Positions 32,124-42,056 of a DNA stretch of 64,000 nt are shown here, piece by piece. The stretch is taken from contig NZ_JAKFZS010000016.1 of assembly GCF_021654285.1 (NCBI RefSeq), forward strand, positions 62,001 to 126,000, read 5' to 3'. Within the stretch, counting starts at the first letter, position 1. Every line of letters begins with the position of its first letter. Made by a program: the position numbers and the translations under genes. Origin of the DNA: Pseudoalteromonas luteoviolacea (GTDB taxonomy: Bacteria > Pseudomonadota > Gammaproteobacteria > Enterobacterales > Alteromonadaceae). Below the pieces are notes generated by a model. The model was not told the origin of the DNA and did not search any database. It saw only the letters and a list, made by a program, of their open reading frames with translations.

Positions 32124-35100
32124 TTACTCTATGCTATTTAAGGATATTTTCCTAGATGTGCTGGTCCACTCTTGAAGTGATTTTGTCAGTAAATCAAAAT
32201 CGATGGGTTTGCTTAAATACGCATCCATGCCAGCAGCAAGGCACTTCTCTTCATCACCTTCCATCGCGTTCGCAGTGAGGGCAATGATGATGGTATCTTT
32301 ATGATGTGTGCCCCCTTTACCCTGACGAATAACCTGTGTGGCTGTGTATCCATCCATTTCAGGCATTTGGCAATCCATCAAAATGATATCGTAAGGTTGC
32401 TCTGTCTTTTGTAAGTGCTCAACGGCTAAGCGACCATTGGCTGCGCAGTCTGCTTTGATCCCAATTTTCGAAAGTAAGCTTAGTGCCACTGTTTGATTTA
32501 TTTTATTGTCTTCAACGAGTAATACCGAACAATCTAGCTGAATGTTTTGACTTTCCTTTTGTGCCGTGTGCTGTTTTTGCACCAGTGCCAGCGCGGTTGC
32601 AGGAGTTAATGGGGCAAGCACAGTGTTGCATTCATGCACTTTTGGCAGTGTCGCTAATTCATCTGGGGTGTGGCACAAAATAGCATAGTGGAGTTGATGT
32701 TTTTTTATAAATGAGAATAAAGCTTGAGAGACCAATTCAGAACTCTGCGTGAGGACAGTGGCTGTGACAATGAGTGCTGGATGGGTATTGCTTTGTGATT
32801 CGCAGAATTCTAACGCATCAGGGATAGTTAAAAAATGCTCTGTCGGCACTCGCCATGCATTGAGCATATGTCTGGCACTTAACTCAGTTTGTGGGTGTTG
32901 ATCGATAATGAGTAGGTAATCACTGGTACTTTCGAGCGCTTTTATGGGTTGCGCGTTTTGTAATTCAATATAAAAAGTAAAGGTACTCCCCACGGAGAGT
33001 TTGCTGTACGCATGCAAAGCGCCGCCGAGCAATTCGCACAGCTGTTTTGCAATGGTGAGTCCGAGCCCCGTGCCACCGAACTTACGTGTTGTGGAGGGAT
33101 CTGCTTGTGTGAAAGAATCAAATATTTTATCTAACTGCGCTTTACTAATCCCAATGCCGGTATCTTCAATGCTGCACCATAGGCGCGTATTTTGATTGCT
33201 TTGCTCAGTGTAGCAAGTCAGGGTTATTTTGCCGTTTTCAGTGAATTTAATGGCATTACTGATCAAATTATTCAATATTTGCTTTAAGCGGTGGGGATCT
33301 GTATTGGCAAATTGATACTGCATATTACGACTATCGAGGAACAGCTCGGTATGCTGATCAATGGCCTTCGGCGCAAAGGCAGCAAAACAATCACTGATAA
33401 TTTGAATGAGATCACATTGCACAGTATCGATCGACATTTTCCCAGCCTCGATCTTAGAGAAATCGAGAATATCGTTAATGATGGTCAATAAAGACTCTGC
33501 AGAACTCTGTGCCAGCGTGAGGTGGCGTTTTTGCCCGTCATTTAAGTTTGAGCTGTTAAGAATATTAAGCATGCCTAAAATGCCGTTCATCGGCGTACGT
33601 ATCTCATGACTCATACTGGCTAAAAAAGACGCTTTGACTTTGGCTGATTGCTCGGCCAGCTCTTTTTCCATTACGGCTTGATGTTGCGCTTGCTGTTGCT
33701 GTTGACTGCTAAACAGGCTCGCGAGCATGGCTGCGATGGCTTTTAAAAATCGCTTATCACTTTGCGTCCACTGTGGATAAGCGGTACTAAACTCTGCGGT
33801 TAATGCACCGTACAAGGTATCCTTAAAGAAAATAGGAACAAATACAATGGCATCGATCTCGAATGGGGATAAATATTGTTCATTGATCGCACGTGTGACC
33901 GAATGACTTTTGGCTGACCAAGCTTCAATGGTATGCCTACTTATTAAAGCATTAAATAAAGCGGCCTGAGATGTTCTGCGCCATGGTGGATAGTGTTGTA
34001 GGCTGTCCTTTTTAGTATTGCTAAAGCAAGCTGGATATAGATGGGTTTGCTCGTCATTAAACAGCCAGATACTGGCTCGTGTTGCCCCAACGCCTTGGCA
34101 TATGGTGTCTATACAAAGCTCTTGAGCACGATCTATATGACTATTTAAAATGGCTTCATGTGTGCTGAGTTGTGCCAATAATTCATTATTTTTAGCAACT
34201 TTTTCGTGTTCAACTTCCATGGTTTTACGTTGATGAATATTTTGGATAGAGCCAAACACTTCAAGGGTTTTGCGACTGGATGTTTTCGTTTGAGCTTTGA
34301 TCAGAACCCAGCAGGGGGGTTTGTCTTTTGGGACGATTAAAAACTCACCTTGGAAATTTTTACCGTTTTTAATCGCTAAACTCATGGCGTCTTGAAAGCG
34401 CTTTCTTTGGGCCCCTTCTTTGAAAAATTCAGTGCTGCCCATCCAAGTTGGTTGGTAATGGGGTGGTACATTAAAAATCTGCTGTGTGACGGTAGACCAG
34501 TTAATATGATGGCTGCTGAGCTCGACTGACCAAGCACCGACTTCTGCCAAAGAGCCCATGCTGGTCAGTGAATTCGCTTGATCTTCGAGTTGCTTTAATA
34601 GTCGTGTAAAGAAAACAAATGCGACCATAAAAATGATCACAATCGTGAGTAATGCAAGACGAAATGGCCACAGGGCAGACTCTTCTCCAGACCAGCCAAA
34701 GCGAGGTGCTGCATAGAGTACCCAAGAGCCCGATGGCACATTAATTTCAAAGGTTAATGGGTTAAGCTGCTGAATATCACTTGTACCATAAAAATATGCG
34801 CCCTGCGTACCGCGGGCATGTTGTCCGCGTATGGCGATTTGATAGTTGTCTTCAAGTTCATTGAGCTGCGTATTTTGATATAGCTTTTGCATATCAATGA
34901 CCACAGAGAGTAGCCCCCAGAATTGACGGTCAGCATCATAAACAGGTACGCGCGCAATGAGGGCTTCTCCACCTTGCAAGAGTGTTAGTGGACCTGCCAA
35001 TACAATCTCACCGGTTGTCTGTGCTTGCAATGCCTCGATACGTTGGGTGGGGTGGGTACGATAGTTTAATCCAAGGGCTTTCTCATTTCCTTCTAGCGGG

Positions 35101-35453
35101 TAGATGAATTTTAAAATCATGTCTGGGGCGGCGCCCAAGTTGCGTAAAATTTCATCGCTTTCAAAAAGAGGGGCGGCGATCTTGGCAAATTTATCTTGGG
35201 TCAGTGTTTGCTCATTACCCAATGCAATTGCAAGCCCCCGAACTAATTGAATATTTGCAGCCAGCTGCCCTTCTATTCGCGTCCGATATACATTCACTTG
35301 CTCATAAGTGCGGTTTTTTTGAACTTCAATAAGGTGTTTATAATTTACTCGATCGACATACCACCCTGTGGCAATGATCACAGTTAACAGTATGAGCACT
35401 CCTAGCTTTGATAAGATAGCTTTCCTTGGCGGCACAACGTTATCTGTTTGCAT
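32124..35453 (-). CDS. CHASE-PAS-GAF hybrid sensor histidine kinase with receiver
   Basis: A 1109-residue membrane hybrid kinase. A helix at about 15-33 and another near 265-290 flank a periplasmic CHASE domain (QLVRGLAIALG to LLSVVIDM). A PAS domain follows at about 300-410, then a GAF domain at 440-590. HisKA has its His in SMSHEIRTP near residue 615, then HATPase_c (DTGIGIS, FGGTGLGLTI). A segment around 870-970 looks like a degenerate receiver without a clear acceptor Asp, followed by an intact receiver (LLVEDNKINQ; Asp near 1025 in LMDCQMPEMDG). No partner regulator is adjacent, so its output lies elsewhere. Confidence 0.9.
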   Translation of the reverse strand: MQTDNVVPPRKAILSKLGVLILLTVIIATGWYVDRVNYKHLIEVQKNRTYEQVNVYRTRIEGQLAANIQLVRGLAIALGNEQTLTQDKFAKIAAPLFESDEILRNLGAAPDMILKFIYPLEGNEKALGLNYRTHPTQRIEALQAQTTGEIVLAGPLTLLQGGEALIARVPVYDADRQFWGLLSVVIDMQKLYQNTQLNELEDNYQIAIRGQHARGTQGAYFYGTSDIQQLNPLTFEINVPSGSWVLYAAPRFGWSGEESALWPFRLALLTIVIIFMVAFVFFTRLLKQLEDQANSLTSMGSLAEVGAWSVELSSHHINWSTVTQQIFNVPPHYQPTWMGSTEFFKEGAQRKRFQDAMSLAIKNGKNFQGEFLIVPKDKPPCWVLIKAQTKTSSRKTLEVFGSIQNIHQRKTMEVEHEKVAKNNELLAQLSTHEAILNSHIDRAQELCIDTICQGVGATRASIWLFNDEQTHLYPACFSNTKKDSLQHYPPWRRTSQAALFNALISRHTIEAWSAKSHSVTRAINEQYLSPFEIDAIVFVPIFFKDTLYGALTAEFSTAYPQWTQSDKRFLKAIAAMLASLFSSQQQQQAQHQAVMEKELAEQSAKVKASFLASMSHEIRTPMNGILGMLNILNSSNLNDGQKRHLTLAQSSAESLLTIINDILDFSKIEAGKMSIDTVQCDLIQIISDCFAAFAPKAIDQHTELFLDSRNMQYQFANTDPHRLKQILNNLISNAIKFTENGKITLTCYTEQSNQNTRLWCSIEDTGIGISKAQLDKIFDSFTQADPSTTRKFGGTGLGLTIAKQLCELLGGALHAYSKLSVGSTFTFYIELQNAQPIKALESTSDYLLIIDQHPQTELSARHMLNAWRVPTEHFLTIPDALEFCESQSNTHPALIVTATVLTQSSELVSQALFSFIKKHQLHYAILCHTPDELATLPKVHECNTVLAPLTPATALALVQKQHTAQKESQNIQLDCSVLLVEDNKINQTVALSLLSKIGIKADCAANGRLAVEHLQKTEQPYDIILMDCQMPEMDGYTATQVIRQGKGGTHHKDTIIIALTANAMEGDEEKCLAAGMDAYLSKPIDFDLLTKSLQEWTSTSRKISLNSIE

Positions 35454-35670
35454 GTTTGGTCTGTCGGTTCCATGAATATGATAACTATAGTTGGCTTGCT
35501 AAAAAGTCGCCAAACCAAAGTACTTTAAATGAATTGCAAAAAAAGCATGATAGGTTCATTGGTGTTGACATGTTTTTGAATCTGCCTCATTGACTTGCTA
35601 TAACTGAGGGGCAAGTTGCTCTATGGTGCAGGGGGCGCAGGTACTCGCTCACCCAAATAAAGGAAAGTTT

Positions 35671-37968
35671 ATGCTGAAATGGTTAAAGATAGGTATTTCG
35701 ATTGCGGTGATAGGGGTACTCGCTGTGACTGCAATGATTTATGGTGTGCTCTCGTTGAGTTTACCCGCGCTGGATGGGCATGCAAAAAGCCAGGCTCTAA
35801 CAGCGCAAAGCACGTTGAGTCGAGATGGCATTGGGCAGGCCGTGATCACGGCAAAAAGCCGCCAAGATGCGGCTTTTACTCTGGGGTATGCCCATGGTCA
35901 AGATCGCTTTTTTCAAATGGACTTGTTGCGACGTAATGCAGCTGGAGAGCTTAGTGAGTTATTTGGAGAAGGCGCACTCGAGCTTGATAAATCGTTGAGA
36001 TTCCATCAGTTTCGACAGCGCAGTGAGCAGATTATTGCAGCAATGAATAAGGCTGATCGTGCATTGCTCGAGGTATATGCTCAGGGTGTTAATGAAGGTC
36101 GAGCGCAAGCCGGTATGTTGAGTTTTGAGTATTTACTGCTGGGCACTGAGCCGCGTCCATGGCAGCCAGCTGACTCATTACTGGTCATTTTTAGTATGTA
36201 TTTAGACTTGCAGGCAGCCACGTTTAAACGAGATAAAACCTTAATCCATATTGTTGAGCAGTTTGGCCAGCCGATGGTCGATTTTATATTGCAGCCGAGT
36301 CAATATCAGGCTGCACTAGATGGTAGTTTACTCGCCATGCCAGCTGTGCCCATTCCAACTTTAGATAAACCAAACCTGTCAGTAAAACAGATCCCCCACA
36401 TTGCAGAAGCCCCTATATTTGGCAGTAATAACTGGGCCGTGATGGGGAGTTTGACCTCAACGGGTGCAGCTATGGTATCTGATGATATGCACCTAGGCCT
36501 CAATGTGCCCTCAATCTGGTACCGTGCCCAATTGAACTATCAAACTGAATCTGCCGAGCCCGTTACTGTGACAGGGGTAAGCTTACCTGGGGTACCCGCA
36601 ATTGTGGTGGGCAGTAATGATAAAATTGCTTGGGGTTTTACTAATGGTTACCTAGACACCGCAGATTGGATAGAGTTGTCTGATCAAGAGCCTCTGCAAA
36701 GCATCAATGAAGAGATTAAATTATCAAATGGCCAAGTACATACCTATACATTATCGCTTAGTAGATTTGGTCCCGTTAAGGCGTTTAATGGTAAGCAATA
36801 TGCGCTGCAGTGGGTAGCACACCAGCCTTATGCGGTTAATTTAAATTTGTTGCAACTGGAAACCGCAGAGTCTGTGGTGCAAGCACTGAATATCGCCCCG
36901 CATGTTGGCATTCCAGTACAGAATTTAATGGTGGTTGATAAGCAGGGCAATGCAGCGTGGCGACCTATTGGTGCCTTGCCATCGCGGGTGTTTCCGAGTG
37001 ATTTGGCGGTCTTGGCTAATCGCGCTGAGTTACCCTTATGGCAGCAGAATGAACTTGTTCGGCCACAAGTCATTAATCCAGATAGTGGTAAGTTATGGAC
37101 CGCGAACTCACGCGTTATGTCGGCATTGGAACATCGCCGTTTTGGCGACGGTGGATATGCGCTGGGCGCACGTGCGGTACAGATCCGCGATAGATTATTG
37201 GCTGATAGCCAATTTAGTGAAGCCAGCTTTAATCAGTTACAGTTAGACAATGAAGCGCGTTTTCTACTGCCGTGGCATGAACTGCTGGTTGAAACCCTAA
37301 CAAACTCTCAGGCCCCTTTAGCAGATCAACAACAAATCCTAGATTACTTGGCTGATTGGCAAGCTTGTGCATGCAGTGACTCAGTAGGCTACACCTTGGT
37401 GAAGCATTTTAGAAAGGGCGTGATTGACACCGTATTTAGCCCCATTGAGTCCTCTTTAAATGCGCAAGATGAGACGCTCAGTCACTTATCTCGGTATTTT
37501 GAGCCCGCACTTTGGCAGCTATTGGCGTCTAAACCAACAAGCTGGTTGGCACAGCATGCAGATTGGCAGCATTTACTTGAGGCTGCTTTTTCTCATTCGC
37601 AGCAAAAGCTGACAGCACGTTTTGGCAGTAATATGGCGAACTGGACATGGGGTAACGTTAATATGCTTACAGTGCAACATCCATTTAGTCAGCAGATGCC
37701 TTTTTTAAGTCGGTTTTTAGACATGCCTGCAGTCCCAGGTTTTGGCGATAGCTTTATGCCAGCAGTGCAAGGAAAGCGTTTTGGGGCATCACAGCGCTTT
37801 ATTGCGCAGCCTGGATTTTTAAATAATGCCGTGATGACAGTGGCTGGGGGTCAAAGTGGTCACCCGCTTTCGCCTTATTATCGCAGTGGTTTTGATGCCT
37901 ATGCACAAGGTGAATTGACGCCGTTACTGCCCAGTGAAATAAGGCATACGATAACCTTGTCTAAATAA
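35671..37968 (+). CDS. Penicillin acylase-family N-terminal-nucleophile hydrolase
   Basis: A 765-residue protein with an N-terminal hydrophobic anchor or signal (ISIAVIGVLAVTAMIYGVL). The alpha-part motif TLGYAHGQDRFFQMDLLRRNAAGELSE-like sequence begins near residue 70. The autoprocessing site and nucleophile are at FGSNNWAV, with Ser252 as the new beta-subunit N-terminus. It should act in the periplasm on an amide bond of an acylated amine. Family members include penicillin, cephalosporin and acyl-homoserine-lactone acylases; the substrate here is unassigned. ATG 35671 follows AAAGGAAAG, preferred over an upstream in-frame start. Confidence 0.88.
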   Translation: MLKWLKIGISIAVIGVLAVTAMIYGVLSLSLPALDGHAKSQALTAQSTLSRDGIGQAVITAKSRQDAAFTLGYAHGQDRFFQMDLLRRNAAGELSELFGEGALELDKSLRFHQFRQRSEQIIAAMNKADRALLEVYAQGVNEGRAQAGMLSFEYLLLGTEPRPWQPADSLLVIFSMYLDLQAATFKRDKTLIHIVEQFGQPMVDFILQPSQYQAALDGSLLAMPAVPIPTLDKPNLSVKQIPHIAEAPIFGSNNWAVMGSLTSTGAAMVSDDMHLGLNVPSIWYRAQLNYQTESAEPVTVTGVSLPGVPAIVVGSNDKIAWGFTNGYLDTADWIELSDQEPLQSINEEIKLSNGQVHTYTLSLSRFGPVKAFNGKQYALQWVAHQPYAVNLNLLQLETAESVVQALNIAPHVGIPVQNLMVVDKQGNAAWRPIGALPSRVFPSDLAVLANRAELPLWQQNELVRPQVINPDSGKLWTANSRVMSALEHRRFGDGGYALGARAVQIRDRLLADSQFSEASFNQLQLDNEARFLLPWHELLVETLTNSQAPLADQQQILDYLADWQACACSDSVGYTLVKHFRKGVIDTVFSPIESSLNAQDETLSHLSRYFEPALWQLLASKPTSWLAQHADWQHLLEAAFSHSQQKLTARFGSNMANWTWGNVNMLTVQHPFSQQMPFLSRFLDMPAVPGFGDSFMPAVQGKRFGASQRFIAQPGFLNNAVMTVAGGQSGHPLSPYYRSGFDAYAQGELTPLLPSEIRHTITLSK

Positions 37969-37992
37969 GAAAAGCCCCATTCAAGCGCTCTG

Positions 37993-39051
37993 TCATACGG
38001 CTTTTAATGGGGCGCTTGTAGTACGATTTCGCCCCTGCGCTTTGCTCATATAAAGCGCATCATCGGCTAACTTGACGGCGATACGAAATGGCAGAGCTGG
38101 GGACCACTGCGCTATGCCGAAGCTCATGGTCACCTGTAAATCATGAGCATGAAATATATGTTGCGCAATATCACGTCGCAGGCATTCCACGCGTTCTTGT
38201 GCATGGTGTAAATCGCAGTTAACTAATACCAGCAAGAACTCCTCGCCTCCCCAGCGCACTGCAATATCAGACTCTTGTGTATATTTATTAATTTTTAGCG
38301 CAACTTCAATCAAAACATCATCACCAATATCGTGGCCAAATTTATCATTGATGTTTTTAAAATGATCAATATCCGCCATGATGATGGTTAATTGTTGTGA
38401 CGTGTTGACACAATTTTCTTGTGCGTTGTTTATCAGCTCTTTAGCATAGCGACGGTTAAATAAACTCGTTAAAGGGTCTTTGGCGGCCAGTTGTGCAAGC
38501 TGATAACGGTTGGAGAAGGTCACTTCACGAATATGGCCAATGGTATAAATACTAGGAATGGCACAGATCAGCACGTTGATGAAGTGAATAAAAGGCGCCA
38601 GTTCGCTAAATAAAAATTGGCTATTCACCTTACCAAATAGCTCGAATAAAAGTGCAAAGGTGATAATAAGCATTAAAGCCATTGCTGAAGCGATTTTAAG
38701 CTTGAGTTGGTAATCGAGTAAAATCAGACTGGCGATTGTCCAGAGGTAATACTGAAATCCATAGTCCATGCCCAATGTGGCGCAAACAAAAATAGAGTGC
38801 AGCGTGACTTCCACGCAAAATAACCGCAAGGCCAGATGACTCTTATTTTGATGTAGTAGTTTAATGCCGAGTGACCAAGCGATAACACTGCCGATATTGA
38901 CCACGGCTAATATCAGAATGTCACAGTACCAGAACAACACCAATAGTAAGCAATGTAGCCCTAAACAATAGTAAGCCAGCTGTTTGAAGAGCCGAATTTT
39001 AACTTGTTCGACGCTGTCTGGTTGACTGAAATAATGTTGACGTGTTGCCAC
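37993..39051 (-). CDS. Membrane-bound GGDEF diguanylate cyclase
   Basis: A 352-residue protein with about six N-terminal helices (about 25-170) and a C-terminal GGDEF domain. The active-site motif is GGEEF in RWGGEEFLLVLV, with DPLTSLFNRRYA opening the domain and DIDHFKNINDKFGHDIGDD before it. It should make cyclic di-GMP. The inhibitory RxxD site five residues before GGEEF is absent (QESD), so product inhibition may be weak. The membrane part resembles no sensor family I can name. It converges with the acylase gene. Confidence 0.9.
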   Translation of the reverse strand: MATRQHYFSQPDSVEQVKIRLFKQLAYYCLGLHCLLLVLFWYCDILILAVVNIGSVIAWSLGIKLLHQNKSHLALRLFCVEVTLHSIFVCATLGMDYGFQYYLWTIASLILLDYQLKLKIASAMALMLIITFALLFELFGKVNSQFLFSELAPFIHFINVLICAIPSIYTIGHIREVTFSNRYQLAQLAAKDPLTSLFNRRYAKELINNAQENCVNTSQQLTIIMADIDHFKNINDKFGHDIGDDVLIEVALKINKYTQESDIAVRWGGEEFLLVLVNCDLHHAQERVECLRRDIAQHIFHAHDLQVTMSFGIAQWSPALPFRIAVKLADDALYMSKAQGRNRTTSAPLKAV

Positions 39052-39161
39052 ACCATGCTCATATATCTTTGATGATTAGTTGAGTATAGGAGAAGGATCA
39101 CCTGCTGGACAATTGTTGCTGGTGGACTCTCAACAGTGGCTTATGTCGTCGTATTATTTTC

Positions 39162-40043
39162 TCAGAGTATATCGCCCATCATCACCAGTATGGCTGCCAA
39201 AGCAATTAAGCAAAGACCGAGTGTATCGCGTTTTTTAGGTGGTGATTTGAGCCAAAATACGGCAATCAAGAGGGTAAAAAAGACTTCAATTTGCCCCAGG
39301 GTTTTGACATAGGCGACATGTTGAAGACTCATTGCGCTAAACCAACCAATAGAGCCGATGCAGCTGCTTATGCTAATTAATAACACCATGGATAGGTGTG
39401 ATTTAAGCGTCTGCCACGCCTTGGGTTCGGTGATACCGATATATAATGACAAAATAAGTGTTTGGCAGCTAAGGACACAGAGTAAAACCCAGCTTGCGCT
39501 GTGTGGAAATGGCAACCCGGATGCAAGAGAAGCCTCTCTCACCCACAATGAAGTGAGCGCAAAGCAAGTGCCACATAACAGTCCGAGGCAGGCGGTTTTG
39601 AGATTAAACTGTTTAAAACTAAACCCGCTGAGCAGCAATACGGCAGCGCCGCCGATAAGCACGCCTATCCAGCCTAACCATGTCAGTGCCGAACCAAAAA
39701 ATAACATGCCTAATATCGCGGCCATTAATGCTTCACTTTTTGCCAGCCCTGCGCCAATTGCAAAGTTTTTTTGTTTGAATAATACGACCATTAATGCGGT
39801 GGCAATGATTTGCATAAAGCTTGCGGCGAGTATGAAGATGATAAGCGGTTGTGAAGGGGACAGTGAGGGTGCAGGCTCAAATAAATACAAGACATATAAA
39901 TACAAACCTGCAATTGGAGTAGCAAAGATAAATCGGGCAAGCGTCACCATGCCCACACTTGCATGTTGGCTCAGCTTACTTTGCAGCGCATTGCGCCAAG
40001 CTTGGCTCATAGCGGCAAGACAGGTAAATAAAATCCACCCCAT
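39162..40043 (-). CDS. EamA/DMT-family transporter
   Basis: A 293-residue inner-membrane protein with about ten predicted helices and two EamA repeats. It starts MGWILFTCLAAMSQAWRNALQSKLS and ends CLIALAAILVMMGDIL. It is distinct in sequence from the DMT exporter at 18 kb. The substrate is unknown. It is a single-gene unit; its promoter must lie within the 300-bp gap to the MAPEG gene. Confidence 0.85.
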   Translation of the reverse strand: MGWILFTCLAAMSQAWRNALQSKLSQHASVGMVTLARFIFATPIAGLYLYVLYLFEPAPSLSPSQPLIIFILAASFMQIIATALMVVLFKQKNFAIGAGLAKSEALMAAILGMLFFGSALTWLGWIGVLIGGAAVLLLSGFSFKQFNLKTACLGLLCGTCFALTSLWVREASLASGLPFPHSASWVLLCVLSCQTLILSLYIGITEPKAWQTLKSHLSMVLLISISSCIGSIGWFSAMSLQHVAYVKTLGQIEVFFTLLIAVFWLKSPPKKRDTLGLCLIALAAILVMMGDIL

Positions 40044-40091
40044 AATAGACCTTGAATAAATGAGTTTTTTATTAAACTACTATTTTATAGT

Positions 40092-40177
40092 ACTGAATCA
40101 TAATGAATTTTCGTGATGTTGAACATATCACCAGGGGACGAGCACACTGCGACAATCTGTCGCAGTGTGCTATTTTT
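40092..40177 (+). ncRNA. Candidate small RNA (about 80 nt)
   Basis: Inferred from the orphan terminator at 40141-40177. A possible -10 box TATAGT lies at 40086-40091, giving a start near 40097, but the -35 box is poor. Between them GTGAT and ATCAC (in the 40113-40132 stretch) could form a first small hairpin. No reading frame of note is inside. The boundaries are approximate. Confidence 0.3.
40141..40177 (+). terminator. Strong orphan terminator, possible 3' end of a small RNA
   Basis: AGCACACTGCGACA (40141-40154) pairs perfectly with TGTCGCAGTGTGCT (40158-40171): a 14-bp stem and 3-nt loop followed by ATTTTT. It points along the plus strand, yet no plus-strand gene lies upstream since 37968. 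It therefore most likely ends a short RNA starting in 40044-40110, or is an attenuator in the leader of the MAPEG gene. Confidence 0.75.
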
Positions 40178-40211
40178 ACAAATTGCCTATACTGTGTTCG
40201 ATGTTACTCAT

Positions 40212-40241
40212 AAAGCCACTGACGTGTATTGGAGTGGCTTT
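40212..40241 (+). other. Second hairpin in the leader region of the MAPEG gene
   Basis: AAAGCCACT (40212-40220) and AGTGGCTTT (40233-40241) form a perfect 9-bp stem with a 12-nt loop, followed by ATTTC. It sits between the orphan terminator and the MAPEG start. It may be a weak terminator or a leader structure. Confidence 0.35.
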
Positions 40242-40343
40242 ATTTCCCGCCTAAATGTCTGTACATTATCTGACCTAATGTGTATTTCAACTTGATGATA
40301 AAACGAGAATAAATAGCACCTAGTTCAAACTTCAGGAGTGACT

Positions 40344-40727
40344 ATGGCAGTCATTATTATGTGTGTGTTAATTGCGGTGATTTTGCCGTATGTAGCTAAG
40401 GTACCGATTATCATTGCGGCCAATAAAGCGGGTGGCTATGACAACAAGCAGCCCAGAGCTCAGCAAGGTCAGTTATCTGGATTGGGTGCCCGTGCTGTGG
40501 CGGCACATTATAACTGTTTTGAGTCTTTAATTGTGTTTGGAGTCGCTGTTGCTGTTACCCTCTCTACAGGGGCTACAGGCAGTGCAATTCAAAGTTTGGC
40601 TATCGCGCATATTATTGCGCGCTGTTTGTACTGTGTGTTTTATTGGACGGATTTGGATCTACTGCGTTCTCTGAGTTGGACAGTTGGCATACTTTGCCCT
40701 ATTGCCATGATAGTGATGTGCTTGTAA
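40344..40727 (+). CDS. MAPEG-family membrane protein
   Basis: A 127-residue MAPEG-family protein with about four helices. The conserved region GARAVAAHYNCFESLIVFGVAV and the helix with ARCLYCVFYWTDLDLLRSLSWTVG fit the family. Members are membrane-bound glutathione-linked enzymes in eukaryotes; bacterial roles are mostly unknown. ATG 40344 has AGGAG five bases upstream; the in-frame GTG two codons earlier overlaps that site. It converges on the pseudouridine synthase gene. Confidence 0.85.
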   Translation: MAVIIMCVLIAVILPYVAKVPIIIAANKAGGYDNKQPRAQQGQLSGLGARAVAAHYNCFESLIVFGVAVAVTLSTGATGSAIQSLAIAHIIARCLYCVFYWTDLDLLRSLSWTVGILCPIAMIVMCL

Positions 40728-40730
40728 CTG

Positions 40731-41453
40731 TCACTGAGATGCTTGCAAGGTCAAATCACTGATGGCGATTTGACGATATTGCCCCTCGGGTAATGCGTGT
40801 GCGTCAAGCGTTAGGTTAGCGATACGAGTTCGATGTAGGTCGACAACACGACGTTCGCAGTATTTTGCCATTTTTCTTATTTGTCTATTGAGGCCTTGTT
40901 TTAAAATGATGATAAAGGTCTTGCTGGCGACTTTCTTGACTGAGCAGGGTAACGTCAGCTGCCCATCTACAGGCACTCCTTGCGACATTTTTTGGCAAAA
41001 ACTCTCATCAATTTCTCTATCAACGGTCACTCTATATTCTTTCTCTTGATGTTGGTCCGGATGGATCAGTGCATGACACAATTCTCCATCATTGGTCAGC
41101 AGCAGTAAGCCACGGCTATCTTTGTCTAATCGACCTATCGGATAAACACGTGCGCCCTTTGGTAGGTGATGCACTAAACTTGCAGGGTCTTGCTCATTTA
41201 GTTTGCAGTCTACGCCTACAGGTTTGTGATACATAAACAGGAGTTTAGGTGCCAGTCCTGTAATTTTTTTGCCTTCGACGTGTATTTCGTCTTGCTCAGT
41301 GACGTGATCAATATGATTGGCTGGGCGGCCATTGACTTGCACTACGCCTTGCTCGATGAGTCTCGATGCTTGACGCCTTGAGCAGACACCACAGTGGCTG
41401 AGGTACTTAGCTAAGCGCATGGGAGGGTGATTAATTGGTTCGCTCATAGGCAT
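40731..41453 (-). CDS. RluF-like rRNA pseudouridine synthase (RsuA family)
   Basis: A 240-residue member of the RsuA/RluB/E/F group. An N-terminal S4 RNA-binding domain covers about 10-70 (RLAKYLSHCGVCSRRQASRLI). The catalytic Asp is in PIGRLDKDSRGLLLLTNDGEL near residue 112. The C-terminal stretch KQGLNRQIRKMAKYCERRVVDLHRTRIANL matches RluF best, which modifies 23S rRNA near U2604. The family is certain; the exact target base is less so. Confidence 0.85.
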   Translation of the reverse strand: MPMSEPINHPPMRLAKYLSHCGVCSRRQASRLIEQGVVQVNGRPANHIDHVTEQDEIHVEGKKITGLAPKLLFMYHKPVGVDCKLNEQDPASLVHHLPKGARVYPIGRLDKDSRGLLLLTNDGELCHALIHPDQHQEKEYRVTVDREIDESFCQKMSQGVPVDGQLTLPCSVKKVASKTFIIILKQGLNRQIRKMAKYCERRVVDLHRTRIANLTLDAHALPEGQYRQIAISDLTLQASQ

Positions 41454-41560
41454 TTTTTAGTAACAAGGCTGGCTGGCATGATAGCAAAATTATTGGCATA
41501 TGTATTGGCACTAAACCTGACGATGAAATCTTACGTATAAGGTTAATTTGGAGGCTAAAA

Positions 41561-41866
41561 ATGAAAATCACGCTCGCTGCGCTTGCAGATAAACCCATGA
41601 TAGATAAATTTGTTGCTAATTCGCTCGAGCAGGCACTGTATCAACTAACGGTGTGTTTGGGAGACACAGAATATGTAGTGGTGGATGCCAAAGGACAAGC
41701 CATCAAGGCTCACAACCCGTTAGCACTGCAAAAGATAATTCAACATTTACCATACAAGGCAATGACATTACGCCATCAAAGCGCCTATGACGAAATGATT
41801 GGTCAACCGCTGAGACAAGGCAGCAATCAGCTTGAAGTCCCTTTCGGCGATAATAAGCTGTATTAG
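41561..41866 (+). CDS. DUF6482-family small protein
   Basis: A 101-residue cytosolic protein. The stretch HQSAYDEMIGQPL near residues 72-84 matches the DUF6482 family as I remember it, and the N-terminal half forms a beta-rich YQLTVCLGDTEYVVVDAKG segment. No function is known. GGAGG lies nine bases before the ATG. It stands alone, followed by about 190 bp of very AT-rich DNA with no supported gene. Confidence 0.7.
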   Translation: MKITLAALADKPMIDKFVANSLEQALYQLTVCLGDTEYVVVDAKGQAIKAHNPLALQKIIQHLPYKAMTLRHQSAYDEMIGQPLRQGSNQLEVPFGDNKLY

Positions 41867-42056
41867 GTTAATGTTGAAACAATGTGTGCTTTTTTACATA
41901 TTTTCGACATAAAAACTATACGATAATATTGAATACTGATATTTATCTATTTTTTGTAAGTTATTGCCTATTAAGTTTTTTATTTTTAAAGTGCGCGTCA
42001 TTCATTTTTATAAATAACTTCATTTTTATTTTTTTTCACACTTTATTAAAACAATC

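Noticed and set aside
37974..38013. GCCCCATT and AATGGGGC as a terminator after the acylase gene
   Set aside because: The loop is 24 nt and the second arm lies inside the convergent cyclase gene; no T tract follows.
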